DNA of 64,000 nucleotides from Methylobacterium radiodurans. GTDB lineage: Bacteria; Pseudomonadota; Alphaproteobacteria; Rhizobiales; Beijerinckiaceae. Shown here piece after piece: positions 46,419-55,120 of this stretch. The position numbers and the translations under genes are program-made. The notes beneath the pieces were generated by a model. The model saw only the letters and a program-made list of their open reading frames with translations, made no database searches and was not told the DNA's origin. Positions within the stretch are counted from its first letter, which is position 1. Every line of letters starts with the position of its first letter. The stretch spans positions 1,305,001 through 1,369,000 of the forward strand of contig NZ_CP029551.1 of assembly GCF_003173735.1 (NCBI RefSeq). Reading direction: 5' to 3'.

Positions 46419-47629
46419 AGCCCGCGCGCCCGGGCGGCGGCGTCGATGAAGCCCTTGGCGGCGGAGTACATCGCCGGCTCGTCGAGCAGGAAGGCGTCGT
46501 GGCCCTTGTCGCTCTCGACCTCCACGAAGGCGACCGGCGCCGAGGCGGCGTTCAGCGCGTGCACGATGGCACGGGACTCGCGCGTCGGGAACAGCCAGTC
46601 GGAGGTGAAGGACATCACGCAGAACCGCGTCCTGGTGCCCCGGAAGGCGTTGGCGAGCACGCCGCCATGGTCCTCCGCGAGGTCGAAATAGTCCATCGCC
46701 CGGGTGAGATAGAGGTAGGCGTTGGCATCAAAACGCTCGACGAAGCTCAGGCCCTGGTGGCGCAGGTAGCTCTCCACTTGGAAGTCGGCGCTGAACGAGA
46801 AGGTCGGCGCGCTGCCGGCCTGGAAGCGGCGCCCGAACTTCCGGTGCAGCGCGGCCTCCGACAGGTAGGTGATGTGCGCGCCCATCCGGGCGACGCCGAG
46901 CCCCTTGGTGGGCCGCTGCCCAGCCTCGAGGTAGCGCCCGTCCGCCCAGGCGGGATCGGCCATGATCGCCTGCCGGCCGACCTCGTGGAAGGCGATGTTT
47001 TGGGCCGAGTGCCGGGGGCCCGTGGCGATCGGCATCGCGGCGAAGACGCGCTCGGGGTAGAGCGCCGCCCATTGCAGCACCTGCATCCCGCCCATCGAGC
47101 CGCCGATGCAGAGGAACAGGTCCCGGATGCCGAGATGCTCGATCAGCATCGCCTGGGCGCGGACCATGTCGCGGATGGTGACGAGGGGAAAGTCCGGGCC
47201 GTAGGGCCGGCCCGTCGCCGGGTCGAGCGAGGCCGGGCCGGTCGAGCCCATGCAGGAGCCGATCACGTTCGAGCAGACCACGAAGTAGCGGTCGGTATCG
47301 ACGGGCTTGCCGGGCCCCACCAGCGTCTCCCACCAGCCGGGCTTTGCGGTCACCGGATGGCGGTGGGCGAAGTGCTGGTCACCCGTGAGCGCGTGGCAGA
47401 TCAGCACCGCGTTGGAGCGGTCGGCGTTGAGGGTGCCGGCGGTCTGGTAGGCGATCTGGAAGGGGCTGAGATTCACCCCGGCATCCATCGCGAGCGGCCG
47501 GTCGGCACCGAAGTGGGCGACCGGGCTCTGCGGCTCCAGGGCCTGGCTGCGCTCCGGGGTCGGGCGCATCCCGCGGCCGGGCTCCGCCGCTTGGGCCGGC
47601 CTCAGGGCGATGTCGGGGGCGTTGTCCAT
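46415..47629 (-). CDS. metX: Homoserine O-acetyltransferase MetX
   Basis: 404 residues. An alpha/beta-hydrolase-fold acyltransferase: HALTGDQH early, the nucleophile Ser in GGSMGGMQ, and Asp and His in the C-terminal part ([14 protein letters not shown]). It transfers acetyl (or succinyl in some proteobacteria) from coenzyme A to homoserine, the first committed step of methionine formation, in the cytoplasm. First gene of the metX-metW operon. A perfect hairpin is present in its leader (47646-47681), suggesting RNA-level control, but it matches no SAM riboswitch that I recognise. Confidence 0.95.
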   Translation of the reverse strand: MDNAPDIALRPAQAAEPGRGMRPTPERSQALEPQSPVAHFGADRPLAMDAGVNLSPFQIAYQTAGTLNADRSNAVLICHALTGDQHFAHRHPVTAKPGWWETLVGPGKPVDTDRYFVVCSNVIGSCMGSTGPASLDPATGRPYGPDFPLVTIRDMVRAQAMLIEHLGIRDLFLCIGGSMGGMQVLQWAALYPERVFAAMPIATGPRHSAQNIAFHEVGRQAIMADPAWADGRYLEAGQRPTKGLGVARMGAHITYLSEAALHRKFGRRFQAGSAPTFSFSADFQVESYLRHQGLSFVERFDANAYLYLTRAMDYFDLAEDHGGVLANAFRGTRTRFCVMSFTSDWLFPTRESRAIVHALNAASAPVAFVEVESDKGHDAFLLDEPAMYSAAKGFIDAAARARGL

Positions 47630-47645
47630 GACCGTTCGTCTGGCG

Positions 47646-47681
47646 GGCGCGCCCTTTCGGAGAACACGTGCAGGGCGCGCC
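47646..47681 (-). promoter_or_regulatory. Leader hairpin of metX
   Basis: GGCGCGCCCT (47646-47655) pairs with AGGGCGCGCC (47672-47681) around a 16-base loop, 17-52 bases upstream of the metX start codon. The loop includes CGGAGAACACG. A shorter CACG/CGTG palindrome lies just beyond. It is a candidate attenuator or regulator site. Confidence 0.5.
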
Positions 47682-47926
47682 GCACGTTCGTGTGACCGCC
47701 GGAGGTAGTATGCGGGGCCGGGGGCGTCAACGAAAGGCAGGGCTGCGGAAGCGGGATGGGACGGCCGGGAATGACCGCAGGCCCGCGCGGCCGGCGCTGC
47801 GCCGAGAGGAGGTTTGAGAGGGCGTTAAGGCTGATCCGAGGCGTGAAGCCGGCTTTTCACGATTCTTCACCGCTGCCGGGCGCAGATGCTTTGTCGGATG
47901 ATCGCTCCGGCCGGCGTGGATGATCG

Positions 47927-49165
47927 ATGCGCGCAGTCTCCCAATCCGTCTCGCGGTCCGCCCCCGATCCGGCCGCACCGGCGCGCGCGCCGCTCGCCTG
48001 GGTCGAGATCGCCAAGGGCCTGTGCATCGGGCTCGTCGTGCTGATGCATGCCACTTTCGGCCTGGAGGCGGCCCTCGGCGCGCAGGGCTACGCCCACGCG
48101 ATCGCCGATTTCGCCCAGCCCTTCCGGATGCCGACCTTCTTCGCGCTCTCGGGCCTGTTCCTCGGCCGGGCCCTGGCCTCGGGCTGGCGCCCGTTCCTCG
48201 AACGGCGGGTGTTCCACTACCTGTACTTCTACACGCTGTGGCTGCTGATCCAGGAGGTCATCCGCTTCCCGCATCTCGGCGGCGGCACGCTCACCGGCAC
48301 CCTGGACCACTTCGCGTGGTGCTATGTCGAGCCGTTCTCGACCCTGTGGTTCCTCTACGCGCTCGCCCTGTTCTCCCTGGTGACGCGGCTCGTCGACCGG
48401 GTTGCGCCGCCTGTGGTCCTCGGCGTCGCGCTGGGCCTCGCGGGGAGCGACGTTGCCAGCGGGTGGCACATCCTCGACGTCGCCTGCGATACCTACCTGT
48501 TCTTCTACGCCGGCTACCGCCTCGCCCCACAGGTGATCGGCTTCGGGCAGACGATGCGCGCCCGGCCCCGGCTCGCGGCTGGGTTCACGACGGGTTGGCT
48601 TCTCGTCAACGGCCTGCTGATCTTCGGCATCGTCCCCACTCTCCGGGTCGCCACGGTCGCGGACGCGCCCCTTGTGGTGCTGCCGCTCGGCGCGCTCGGC
48701 GTGTTCGGGGTGATCGCCCTCGCGACGCTGCTGGAGCGCAGCGTCGCCGGCCCGGCACTCGCCTATGCGGGCTATCGCTCGATCGTGATCTACCTCGCGG
48801 CCTTCCTACCAGTCGCCGTCCTGCGGGAGGCGATGGTGCGCTACGGGGTGCCGCTGGACGTCGGCACCGCGAGCCTCGTACTGACCGCCGCCGGCATCCT
48901 CCTGCCGCTGGCCCTGGAGCGGTCCCTGCGCAGCACGCCGGCCGCCTGCCTGTTCGTGCGCCCCTCGGCGGCCTTGCGCACGCCAGCCAGCCTGCTGCGG
49001 CGCGGCCGGACGCTGCTCGACACAGCCTCCGTCGCCGCCGTCTCCTCCGCGGCGGAGGCCGGGACATCCGTCGCCTCGGCGCTCGGCACACCGTCCGTTC
49101 AGCGGGGCGGTCTTGTTCCGGCGGGCGCGGCGCTGCCGCTGGCCCTCGGCCCGCGGGAATCGTAA
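47927..49165 (+). CDS. Acyltransferase 3-family membrane protein
   Basis: 412 residues with about ten hydrophobic segments. EIAKGLCIGLVVLMHATFG near the N-terminus, with the conserved His, and PFRMPTFFALSGLFLG are classic acyltransferase-3 motifs; RRVFHYLYFYTLW follows. These integral membrane enzymes move acyl groups onto carbohydrates or other envelope molecules. A hydrophilic tail (about 340-412, with SSAAEAGTSVASALG) is unusual for the family. No sugar or lipopolysaccharide genes are adjacent, so the target is unknown. Confidence 0.85.
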   Translation: MRAVSQSVSRSAPDPAAPARAPLAWVEIAKGLCIGLVVLMHATFGLEAALGAQGYAHAIADFAQPFRMPTFFALSGLFLGRALASGWRPFLERRVFHYLYFYTLWLLIQEVIRFPHLGGGTLTGTLDHFAWCYVEPFSTLWFLYALALFSLVTRLVDRVAPPVVLGVALGLAGSDVASGWHILDVACDTYLFFYAGYRLAPQVIGFGQTMRARPRLAAGFTTGWLLVNGLLIFGIVPTLRVATVADAPLVVLPLGALGVFGVIALATLLERSVAGPALAYAGYRSIVIYLAAFLPVAVLREAMVRYGVPLDVGTASLVLTAAGILLPLALERSLRSTPAACLFVRPSAALRTPASLLRRGRTLLDTASVAAVSSAAEAGTSVASALGTPSVQRGGLVPAGAALPLALGPRES

Positions 49166-49219
49166 AGGAGGTCCTCACCACGGAGGGCCGGCCGCGGTCC
49201 GGCCATACACGCGAGCACG

Positions 49220-50092
49220 ATGCGCTTCTCCAGCAAAGCCAATCCGGGCGAGGACCTCGCGGCGCTGCGGGCCGAGATCGACCGGATCGACGCCGAGATG
49301 CACGCCCTGCTGATCCAGCGCGGCACGATCATCGATCGGCTGATCGCCGTGAAGGGCACCACCGCCTCCGGCTCGGCCTTCCGGCCGGGGCGCGAGGCCT
49401 CGATGATGCGCCGCGTGGCCGAGCGCCACCGGGGCCTGCTGCCGCTCGACACCGTCGAGGGGATCTGGCGGGTCATCATCGCCACCTTCACCTACGTGCA
49501 GGCGCCGTTCTCGGTCCACGCCGACGTCTCGGCGGGCGACCCGGCGATGCGCGATTCCGCCCGCTTCCATTTCGGCTTCACGGTGCCCTACCGGCCCCAC
49601 CCGACCTGCGCGGCGGTGATTGAGGCGGTGGCGGCCTCGCGCGGCGACCTCGGCATCTTCCGGTTCGAGAGCCGGGCCCCGAACGGCGCCGCGCACCCGC
49701 CGAAGGGCGAGGCGTGGTGGGAGGGGCTGATCGGCGACGGCCGCCCGAAGGTGATCGCCCGCCTGCCCTTCATCGAGCGGCCGGCGCACCCGGCCGGCAC
49801 GCCGGTCTTCGTGGTGGCCAAGCCCCTCGACGACCCGAGCGCGGCGCAGCGCGACTGGGTGCTCTACGCGGTCCGGGCCGCGTCCTGGCCGGAGGAGGCG
49901 AACCGGGCGCTGCACGACCTCTACGGCGAGGTTGTGGGACGGGCCAAGGCCCGGGGCGAGACCGAGCGCCTGCTCCTCGCCCTGCCGGGCGGCGTCGGCG
50001 CGCGGCCGCTGCGCGAGGCCCTCGACCGGGCCGGCGCCGGCGTCACGCTCCTCGACGAGACCGGCAGCCACGCCGCGCGCTTCCGGGTCTGA
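49220..50092 (+). CDS. Chorismate mutase (AroQ) with C-terminal domain of unknown type
   Basis: 290 residues. The N-terminal AroQ domain (about 10-95) has LAALRAEIDRIDAEMHALLIQRGTIID with the conserved arginines and a later REASMMRRVAERH. The remaining 190 residues (HADVSAGDPAMRDSARFHFGFTV; GTPVFVVAKPLDD) resemble a periplasmic-binding/ACT-like regulatory domain rather than prephenate dehydratase, lacking its TRF motif. It converts chorismate to prephenate for tyrosine and phenylalanine. In related genomes such genes neighbour aminotransferase and dehydrogenase genes; neither is present here. Confidence 0.8.
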   Translation: MRFSSKANPGEDLAALRAEIDRIDAEMHALLIQRGTIIDRLIAVKGTTASGSAFRPGREASMMRRVAERHRGLLPLDTVEGIWRVIIATFTYVQAPFSVHADVSAGDPAMRDSARFHFGFTVPYRPHPTCAAVIEAVAASRGDLGIFRFESRAPNGAAHPPKGEAWWEGLIGDGRPKVIARLPFIERPAHPAGTPVFVVAKPLDDPSAAQRDWVLYAVRAASWPEEANRALHDLYGEVVGRAKARGETERLLLALPGGVGARPLREALDRAGAGVTLLDETGSHAARFRV

Positions 50093-50116
50093 ACGCAGGG
50101 TTCCACCCTGCACCCG

Positions 50117-50136
50117 CGAAAGGTCTCGACCTTTCG
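50117..50136. repeat. Inverted repeat between convergent genes
   Basis: CGAAAGGTC (50117-50125) and GACCTTTCG (50128-50136) form a perfect 9-base palindrome in the 69-base gap between the chorismate mutase and nitrile hydratase accessory genes. It may stop transcription on both sides. Confidence 0.55.
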
Positions 50137-50161
50137 AAACCGGGACCTCTGAGGCGCGCCG

Positions 50162-50482
50162 TCAGGTCCGCTGCGGGTCGTTCTCCAGGCGGATCGGCTG
50201 TCCGTGGGGCGTCGCCGCGGCGGCGCGCAGCCACGCATCGCGGCGGGCGTCCACGCCCTCCGGGGCGGCGATTCCGCGCTCCGCCAGCAGCGCCTCCAGC
50301 GCGACGAGCCAGCGCCCGTAATCGGCGGCCGCCTCCGGGTCGTCCCCGGGGCGGATCGCCCGGCCAAGCGCCGCGGCCCATTCGGACCCCGTGAACACGC
50401 CCGCGTCGCGCAGGGCCACCACCAGGGCGAAGACCTGCGCCTCCCAGGGCGCCGCGAAGGGGCGGGGCTCCGGCGCGCTCAC
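50162..50482 (-). CDS. Nitrile hydratase accessory protein
   Basis: 106 residues. FAAPWEAQVFALVVALRDAGVFTGSEWAAAL matches the family of small NHase activators (P14K/NhlE type), which resemble the beta subunit N-terminus and help cobalt loading and maturation of the alpha subunit by a self-subunit swap. It ends the alpha-beta-accessory set, 10 bases downstream of the beta gene on the same strand. Expected to be cytoplasmic and essential for active enzyme. Confidence 0.88.
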   Translation of the reverse strand: MSAPEPRPFAAPWEAQVFALVVALRDAGVFTGSEWAAALGRAIRPGDDPEAAADYGRWLVALEALLAERGIAAPEGVDARRDAWLRAAAATPHGQPIRLENDPQRT

Positions 50483-50492
50483 GCAACGTCCC

Positions 50493-51158
50493 TCACGCAG
50501 CGACCGCGTCGAGATAGGGCTCGAACATCTCGACCATCACCCGCTGGTTCGGATCGGCGTCCGGCCCCCACAGCTCGGCGGCGGCGAAGGCCACGGTGTA
50601 GAGCCAGGCCGGGTTCTCGCCCGCGCCCGTCGCGTGGGTGTCGGGCAGCACGAAGGCGCCGTGCACCCGCTCGACCCGGCCAAGACGGCCCCGGACGTAG
50701 CGCGGCAGGCGGGTATGGCCCGCCGGGTGCAGGTTGCGGGCGCGCACCGCGTCGCCCACGCCGAAGCGGGCAGGCCCCGGGGCCGGGCGGTCGCTCGGGA
50801 AGCCGGCGCGGAAGCGCGGCTCCAGGATCTCCGCCGTCAGCACCCGCGCCACCGGCCGGGCCGGCGCCTCCGAGACGCCGCGCGCCATCTCTCCGGGGCT
50901 GGCGAGGCCGTGGGCGGCGACCTGTCTCTCCAGCGCCCGGAGCCAGATCGCGTAGTAGCTCGACGCGAGATACTCGGCCGGCGGCAGCGATTCGCGCGCC
51001 GCGCGCGAGCCGTCGAGGTTCCACGTGCCGGTGAAGCCCATGGCCATGGCCAGCGCGAAGACCCGCCGCTCCCAATCCGCGTGGAAGACCGGCTCGTCGG
51101 GCTCCGGCCGCACGGGGCCGAAGCCGTGCATGCCGCCGAGATCCTGGGCGCCGTTCAT
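50493..51158 (-). CDS. nthB: Nitrile hydratase beta subunit
   Basis: 221 residues from ATG 51158, overlapping the alpha stop (ATGA). [16 protein letters not shown] is the standard beta-subunit opening, followed by [17 protein letters not shown] and the SH3-like barrel segment [26 protein letters not shown]. The alpha-beta heterodimer hydrates nitriles to amides in the cytoplasm. The subunit contributes arginines that hydrogen-bond the oxidised cysteines of alpha. The amidase gene upstream would handle the amide product. Confidence 0.95.
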   Translation of the reverse strand: MNGAQDLGGMHGFGPVRPEPDEPVFHADWERRVFALAMAMGFTGTWNLDGSRAARESLPPAEYLASSYYAIWLRALERQVAAHGLASPGEMARGVSEAPARPVARVLTAEILEPRFRAGFPSDRPAPGPARFGVGDAVRARNLHPAGHTRLPRYVRGRLGRVERVHGAFVLPDTHATGAGENPAWLYTVAFAAAELWGPDADPNQRVMVEMFEPYLDAVAA

Positions 51159-51796
51159 TCCGCCAACTCCGGCAGCTTCGGAAGACCCGTGCCGATCATC
51201 GCGTCGCGGGTGACGAGGCTGGCCAGCCGCGCCTCGTCCCAGCCCTCGGTGCCCGCCGGGCGCTCGGGCAGGACCATGTAGCGGGTCTCGGCGGTCGAGT
51301 CCCAGACTGTGATGCGGGTGCTCTCGGGCAGGTGCAGCCCGAACTCGGCCAGCACCCCGCGGGGGTCGATGACCGCGCGGGCCCGGTAGGGCGGCGCCTT
51401 GTACCAGACCGGCGGCAGGCCGAGCACGGGCCAGGGATAGCAGGAGCAGAGCGTGCAGACGACGAGGTTGTGCTCGCCCGGCGCGTTGGCCACCACCACC
51501 ATGTGCTCGCCGCCACGCCCGCCGATATCGAGCTCGGCGATGGCCGGGGTGGCGTCCGCGAGGAGCCGCGCCCGGAAGGCCGGGTCGGTCCAGGCCCGGG
51601 CGACCACCCGGGCGCCGTTGTGCGGGCCGACCTTCGTCTCGTACATCTCGACCAGCGCGTCGAGGGCGGCCGGCTCCACGTAGCCCTTCTCGACCAGGAG
51701 CGATTCGAGCGCCCGCACCCGCGCCTCGACCGGCGTCAGCTCGCTGCCCCGCGGGTGATCGTGCGGATGGTCGTGCTCGTGGTGGTCGTGCGCCAT
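51155..51796 (-). CDS. nthA: Nitrile hydratase alpha subunit, cobalt type, histidine-rich N-terminus
   Basis: 213 residues. The metal site CTLCSC occupies residues 114-119; Thr at the second position marks the cobalt class (Fe enzymes have Ser). Cys117 and Cys119 become sulfinate and sulfenate in the active enzyme. The first 15 residues ([15 protein letters not shown]) contain seven histidines, presumably to bind or store metal. It is the first of three overlapping or closely spaced genes, with the amidase 18 bases upstream on the same strand, so nitrile to acid conversion is encoded as a unit. Confidence 0.96.
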   Translation of the reverse strand: MAHDHHEHDHPHDHPRGSELTPVEARVRALESLLVEKGYVEPAALDALVEMYETKVGPHNGARVVARAWTDPAFRARLLADATPAIAELDIGGRGGEHMVVVANAPGEHNLVVCTLCSCYPWPVLGLPPVWYKAPPYRARAVIDPRGVLAEFGLHLPESTRITVWDSTAETRYMVLPERPAGTEGWDEARLASLVTRDAMIGTGLPKLPELAE

Positions 51797-51814
51797 GGCC
51801 GCCCCTGCCTCGCC

Positions 51815-53233
51815 TCAACCCTGGATGGCGGCAAGGATATTCGGTGGCAGGCGCAGGTGCCAGTCGGTCGCGCCCTGGTAGGCCTGGCCGATGCGGAGCG
51901 CCGTGGCCTCGTCGTAGCCCCGGCAGACGATCTGCAGCGAGAGCGGCAGGCCGGTCTCGGTGTAGCCGCTCGGCAGGGCCAGCCCGCAGAGGTCGAGCAG
52001 GTTGCCGAAGCGGCAGAAGCGCGAGGGCAGGTGGTCCTCGTCCACGCTGTCGAGCGGGATGGCGGGCGTCTCGGTGGTGGGCGTCAGCACGGCGTCGAAG
52101 CCCTCCAGGGCCTCGGCGAAATCCCGCTTCATCGCCTCGCGCCGCCGGATCGTCGCGAGGTAGTCCTGGGCCGAGAGCTTGGCGCCGGCGATGATGCGCG
52201 CCCGCACCGCGTCGCCGAGCGGGCTCGCCGGATCCTCGGCCAGCGCCCCGTTGGTGACGTAGGCCTCGGCGTTGGTGATCTGGCTCAGAGCGAACAGGTC
52301 GGCGAAGCGGAAGGGCAGGCGGATCGTGACGATCTCGGCGCCGAGATCCGCCAGGGTGTCGAGCGCCCGGTCGTAGGCCGCGAGCACCGCGGCATCGACG
52401 CCCTCGCGCTCGGATTCGGGCATGCGGGCGAGCCGCAGGCCGCGCACCCCGCGGTGCAGAATCGGCAGCGGGTCCTGGGGCATGATCCCCCGCGTCGTCG
52501 GATCGAGCGGGTCGGGGCCCGACATCGCCCGATAGAGCAGCGCCGCGTCCTCCACCGTGCGGGCGAGCGGCCCCGGCGTGTCGAGGGTGGTGGAGAGCGG
52601 CACGATGCCGTGGGTCGAGATGCGCCCGACCGTCACCTTCAGCCCGGTGAGACCGCAGAAGGCGGCCGGCAGCCGCACCGAGCCGCCGGTATCGGTGCCG
52701 AGCCCCCAGGGCGCCATCCGGGCGGCAACCGCCACGCCCGTGCCGCTGCTGGAGCCGCCGGGCGTGCGGGGCGTCTGCGGATCCCAGGGGTTCCAGGGCG
52801 TGCCGAGATGCTGGTTTGTGCCCCAGCCCCCGTAGGCGAACTCGACCGTGTGAGTTTTGCCCAGCACGATCATGCCCTGCGCGATCAGCCGCCGGGCGAC
52901 CGTCGCGGTGCCGCGGGCGACCCGCGCCCGGTGGGCGGCCGAGCCCCCCATGGTGATGCGGCCGTCGAGATCGACGAGGTCCTTCAGCGCCACCGGCACG
53001 CCGTGCAGCGGCCCCACCGCGTGGCCGGAGCGGATCGCCCGGTCGGCGCCCTCGGCGGCCAGCCGCGCGTCGGCGGCGTAGACCTCCGTGAAGGCCCGGA
53101 GCTTCGGCTCCTGCGCGTCGATGCGCGCGAGCAGCGCCTCGACCGCGTCGACGGGGGAGAAGCGCCGCACGGCGATGCCCTCGGCCAGCGCCTTGGCCGA
53201 GAGGAGCGAGAGATCGGTCGGGGTGTCGGTCAT
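51815..53233 (-). CDS. Amidase-signature-family amidase
   Basis: 472 residues from ATG 53233. Catalytic triad residues are Lys84 (ALKDLVD), Ser161 (in GGSSSGTG) and Ser185 (in DTGGSVRLP), and the amidase signature runs GGSSSGTGVAVAARMAPWGLGTDTGGS with some variation in the middle. It hydrolyses amides to acid and ammonia, fitting use of the product of the nitrile hydratase just downstream. Length and fold match the family; the substrate is likely an aliphatic or aryl amide, but this is not determinable here. Confidence 0.93.
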   Translation of the reverse strand: MTDTPTDLSLLSAKALAEGIAVRRFSPVDAVEALLARIDAQEPKLRAFTEVYAADARLAAEGADRAIRSGHAVGPLHGVPVALKDLVDLDGRITMGGSAAHRARVARGTATVARRLIAQGMIVLGKTHTVEFAYGGWGTNQHLGTPWNPWDPQTPRTPGGSSSGTGVAVAARMAPWGLGTDTGGSVRLPAAFCGLTGLKVTVGRISTHGIVPLSTTLDTPGPLARTVEDAALLYRAMSGPDPLDPTTRGIMPQDPLPILHRGVRGLRLARMPESEREGVDAAVLAAYDRALDTLADLGAEIVTIRLPFRFADLFALSQITNAEAYVTNGALAEDPASPLGDAVRARIIAGAKLSAQDYLATIRRREAMKRDFAEALEGFDAVLTPTTETPAIPLDSVDEDHLPSRFCRFGNLLDLCGLALPSGYTETGLPLSLQIVCRGYDEATALRIGQAYQGATDWHLRLPPNILAAIQG

Positions 53234-53358
53234 CGCAATCGCTTTCTGGTACCGTTCGGGAACGGGAGTCCCGCATTCAGCCAAGAGGTACGCAACCAAG
53301 AGGCACGGGCCCCCGCGCGGGAGCAGGGACGCGCCGCGCTCGGGTGGCGGGCCTTGCG

Positions 53359-54957
53359 CTACTTCATCCCCACCAGGGTCAGGTCGATGAACCAGGACTG
53401 GGGGGATACGAAGCCGGTGACCCGGGGCGACATCGCCCGGGCGTTGAGGTCGTGCACCACGTAGAGCCAGGGCGGATCGTCCACGAGGCGCTCGTGGGCC
53501 GCGCGGGTCGCGGCCGCGGTCGCTTCCGGCGCACGCGCCTCGGCGAGCTGCTTCATCGCGGCGTCGAAGGCCGCATCCCGCCAGTTCGGGAAGTTGAAGC
53601 CGTTCGGCGGGAAGCGGTCGGACGCGAAGTAGCGGGCCATCACCCCGGCGTCCGAGGAGGGCGACGAGATGTTGAGCGCCATCGCGCCCTGCAGGCTCGG
53701 GCTGTCGGGGGTCGCCCGGCCCGCGTTCAGCAGCACCTGCCACTCGACCACGGTGAAGGACACCTCGACGCCGCAGGCCTGCTTCAGGTTCTCCTGCAGG
53801 TACTCGTTCATCGGCATCGGCAGCATCTGTCCCGAGCCCGAGGTCGAGACCATCACGCTGAAGCGCAGCGGCTTGCTCGCGTCGAAGCCGGCCTGCGCCA
53901 GCAGGTCCCGGCCCTTGGTCGGGTCGAAGCCGTAGCGGTTCTGCGGCGCGCCGAAATCCGGGTCGCCCGCCTTGAGCCAGCCGCGGGCCGGCTCGGCCGT
54001 GCCGTTGAGCAGCGCCACGATGCCGTCGCGGTCGATGCAGTAGTTCAGCGCCTGGCGCACCCGCACGTCCTTCAGCGGGCTGTCCTTGGCGCCGATGTTG
54101 TACATCCACGGCCAGACATGGGGGTAGGACCTCGCGGTGAGCGTGAAGCCCGCGGCCTTCAGCGACGGTATGCCGTCCGAGGCCGGCACCTCGATCCAAT
54201 CCACCTGACCCGCGCGGAGCGCGGCCAACCGCGCATTCGCCTCCGGGATCGGCATCAGGCGCACGCGCTCGACCCGGGCGCGCTTTTCCGCGTCCCAGTA
54301 GGCATCGTTGCGGGCGAGATCGACCGCCTCGCGCGGGGCGACGCGGGTGATCCGGAACGGGCCGGTGCCCGCCGCCGGCAGGGCCGCGACCTTGCTCCAG
54401 TCGCCCCCGGCCGCCGCGAAGGAGCGCGGCGAGGTGAACAGGATGTAGACCGCCATGTAGGGGAAGTAGGAGGCCGCCTGCGTGGTGGTGATCGCCACCG
54501 TGCGGTCGTCGATCTTCCGGTAGGTCGCGAGCAGCGGCACCCGTGCCCGGGTGATCCCGGCCGCCGGCGCCTCGAATTGCGGGCTGTCGTTCCGGAAGTA
54601 GCGGTCGAGATTCCAGATCACCGCGTCGGCGTCGAAGGGGGCGCCGTCGTGGAAGGCGACGCCCTCGCGCAGGTGGAAGATCCAGGTCTTCGGATCGTCC
54701 GCCGCCTGCTCCCAGCGGGTGGCGAGGCCGGGCCGCAGCCCCGCCGGCCTGTCGGTCCTGGCAAGGTCCCAGAGAACCAGCGACTCGAAGACCGGGTAGC
54801 CGAGGAAGCGCATCCCCTCGAAGCCGTTGTTCGGCATGCCGGTGGCGGTGGGGATGTCGCTCGCCGTCATGGCGATGCGCAGCGTCGTCTGGGCCTCTGC
54901 CGGTGCCGCGAGGCCGCCGAGCAGCAGGAGACCGGCCAGTGCACGTTTGAGCGTCAT
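53359..54957 (-). CDS. ABC transporter substrate-binding protein, family 5 (peptide/nickel/nitrile type)
   Basis: 532 residues. Signal peptide about 1-22 (APAEAQ). GLATRWEQAADDPKTWIFHLREGVAFHDGAPFDADAVIWNL is the classical family-5 solute-binding motif region, and GTGPFRITRVAPREAV follows. Such periplasmic proteins take up peptides, nickel or other organic solutes. It lies just upstream of the amidase on the same strand, suggesting uptake of an amide, nitrile or cobalt source, but no permease or ATPase gene is in the cluster. The divergent ThDP-enzyme gene starts 164 bases away. Confidence 0.9.
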   Translation of the reverse strand: MTLKRALAGLLLLGGLAAPAEAQTTLRIAMTASDIPTATGMPNNGFEGMRFLGYPVFESLVLWDLARTDRPAGLRPGLATRWEQAADDPKTWIFHLREGVAFHDGAPFDADAVIWNLDRYFRNDSPQFEAPAAGITRARVPLLATYRKIDDRTVAITTTQAASYFPYMAVYILFTSPRSFAAAGGDWSKVAALPAAGTGPFRITRVAPREAVDLARNDAYWDAEKRARVERVRLMPIPEANARLAALRAGQVDWIEVPASDGIPSLKAAGFTLTARSYPHVWPWMYNIGAKDSPLKDVRVRQALNYCIDRDGIVALLNGTAEPARGWLKAGDPDFGAPQNRYGFDPTKGRDLLAQAGFDASKPLRFSVMVSTSGSGQMLPMPMNEYLQENLKQACGVEVSFTVVEWQVLLNAGRATPDSPSLQGAMALNISSPSSDAGVMARYFASDRFPPNGFNFPNWRDAAFDAAMKQLAEARAPEATAAATRAAHERLVDDPPWLYVVHDLNARAMSPRVTGFVSPQSWFIDLTLVGMK

Positions 54958-55120
54958 GAAAACTCAACGGTGGATTGCGGACGCCTGCTCGCCCGCAAGT
55001 TGCAGGCCATGCTTCCCGCTTCCCGCGCAGGCCCGGTCCCAAGGCTAGGGCTTGCCGCCTCGCGCGGGCGCGCCACCATGCAGGCGGGGCCGGGTGCACC
55101 CGGTGCAGGAGAGCCGTGCC
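54958..55120. promoter_or_regulatory. Divergent promoter region
   Basis: 163 bases between the family-5 binding-protein gene (minus) and the ThDP-enzyme gene (plus). No clear operator; it should contain both promoters. Confidence 0.4.

Noticed and set aside
47630..47926. SAM-II riboswitch upstream of metX
   Set aside because: The conserved loop sequences of the class were not found; only a simple GC hairpin is visible.
55052..55120. Longer N-terminus for the ThDP enzyme
   Set aside because: The extra residues are Arg/Pro-rich and the good ribosome-binding site lies just before GTG 55121.
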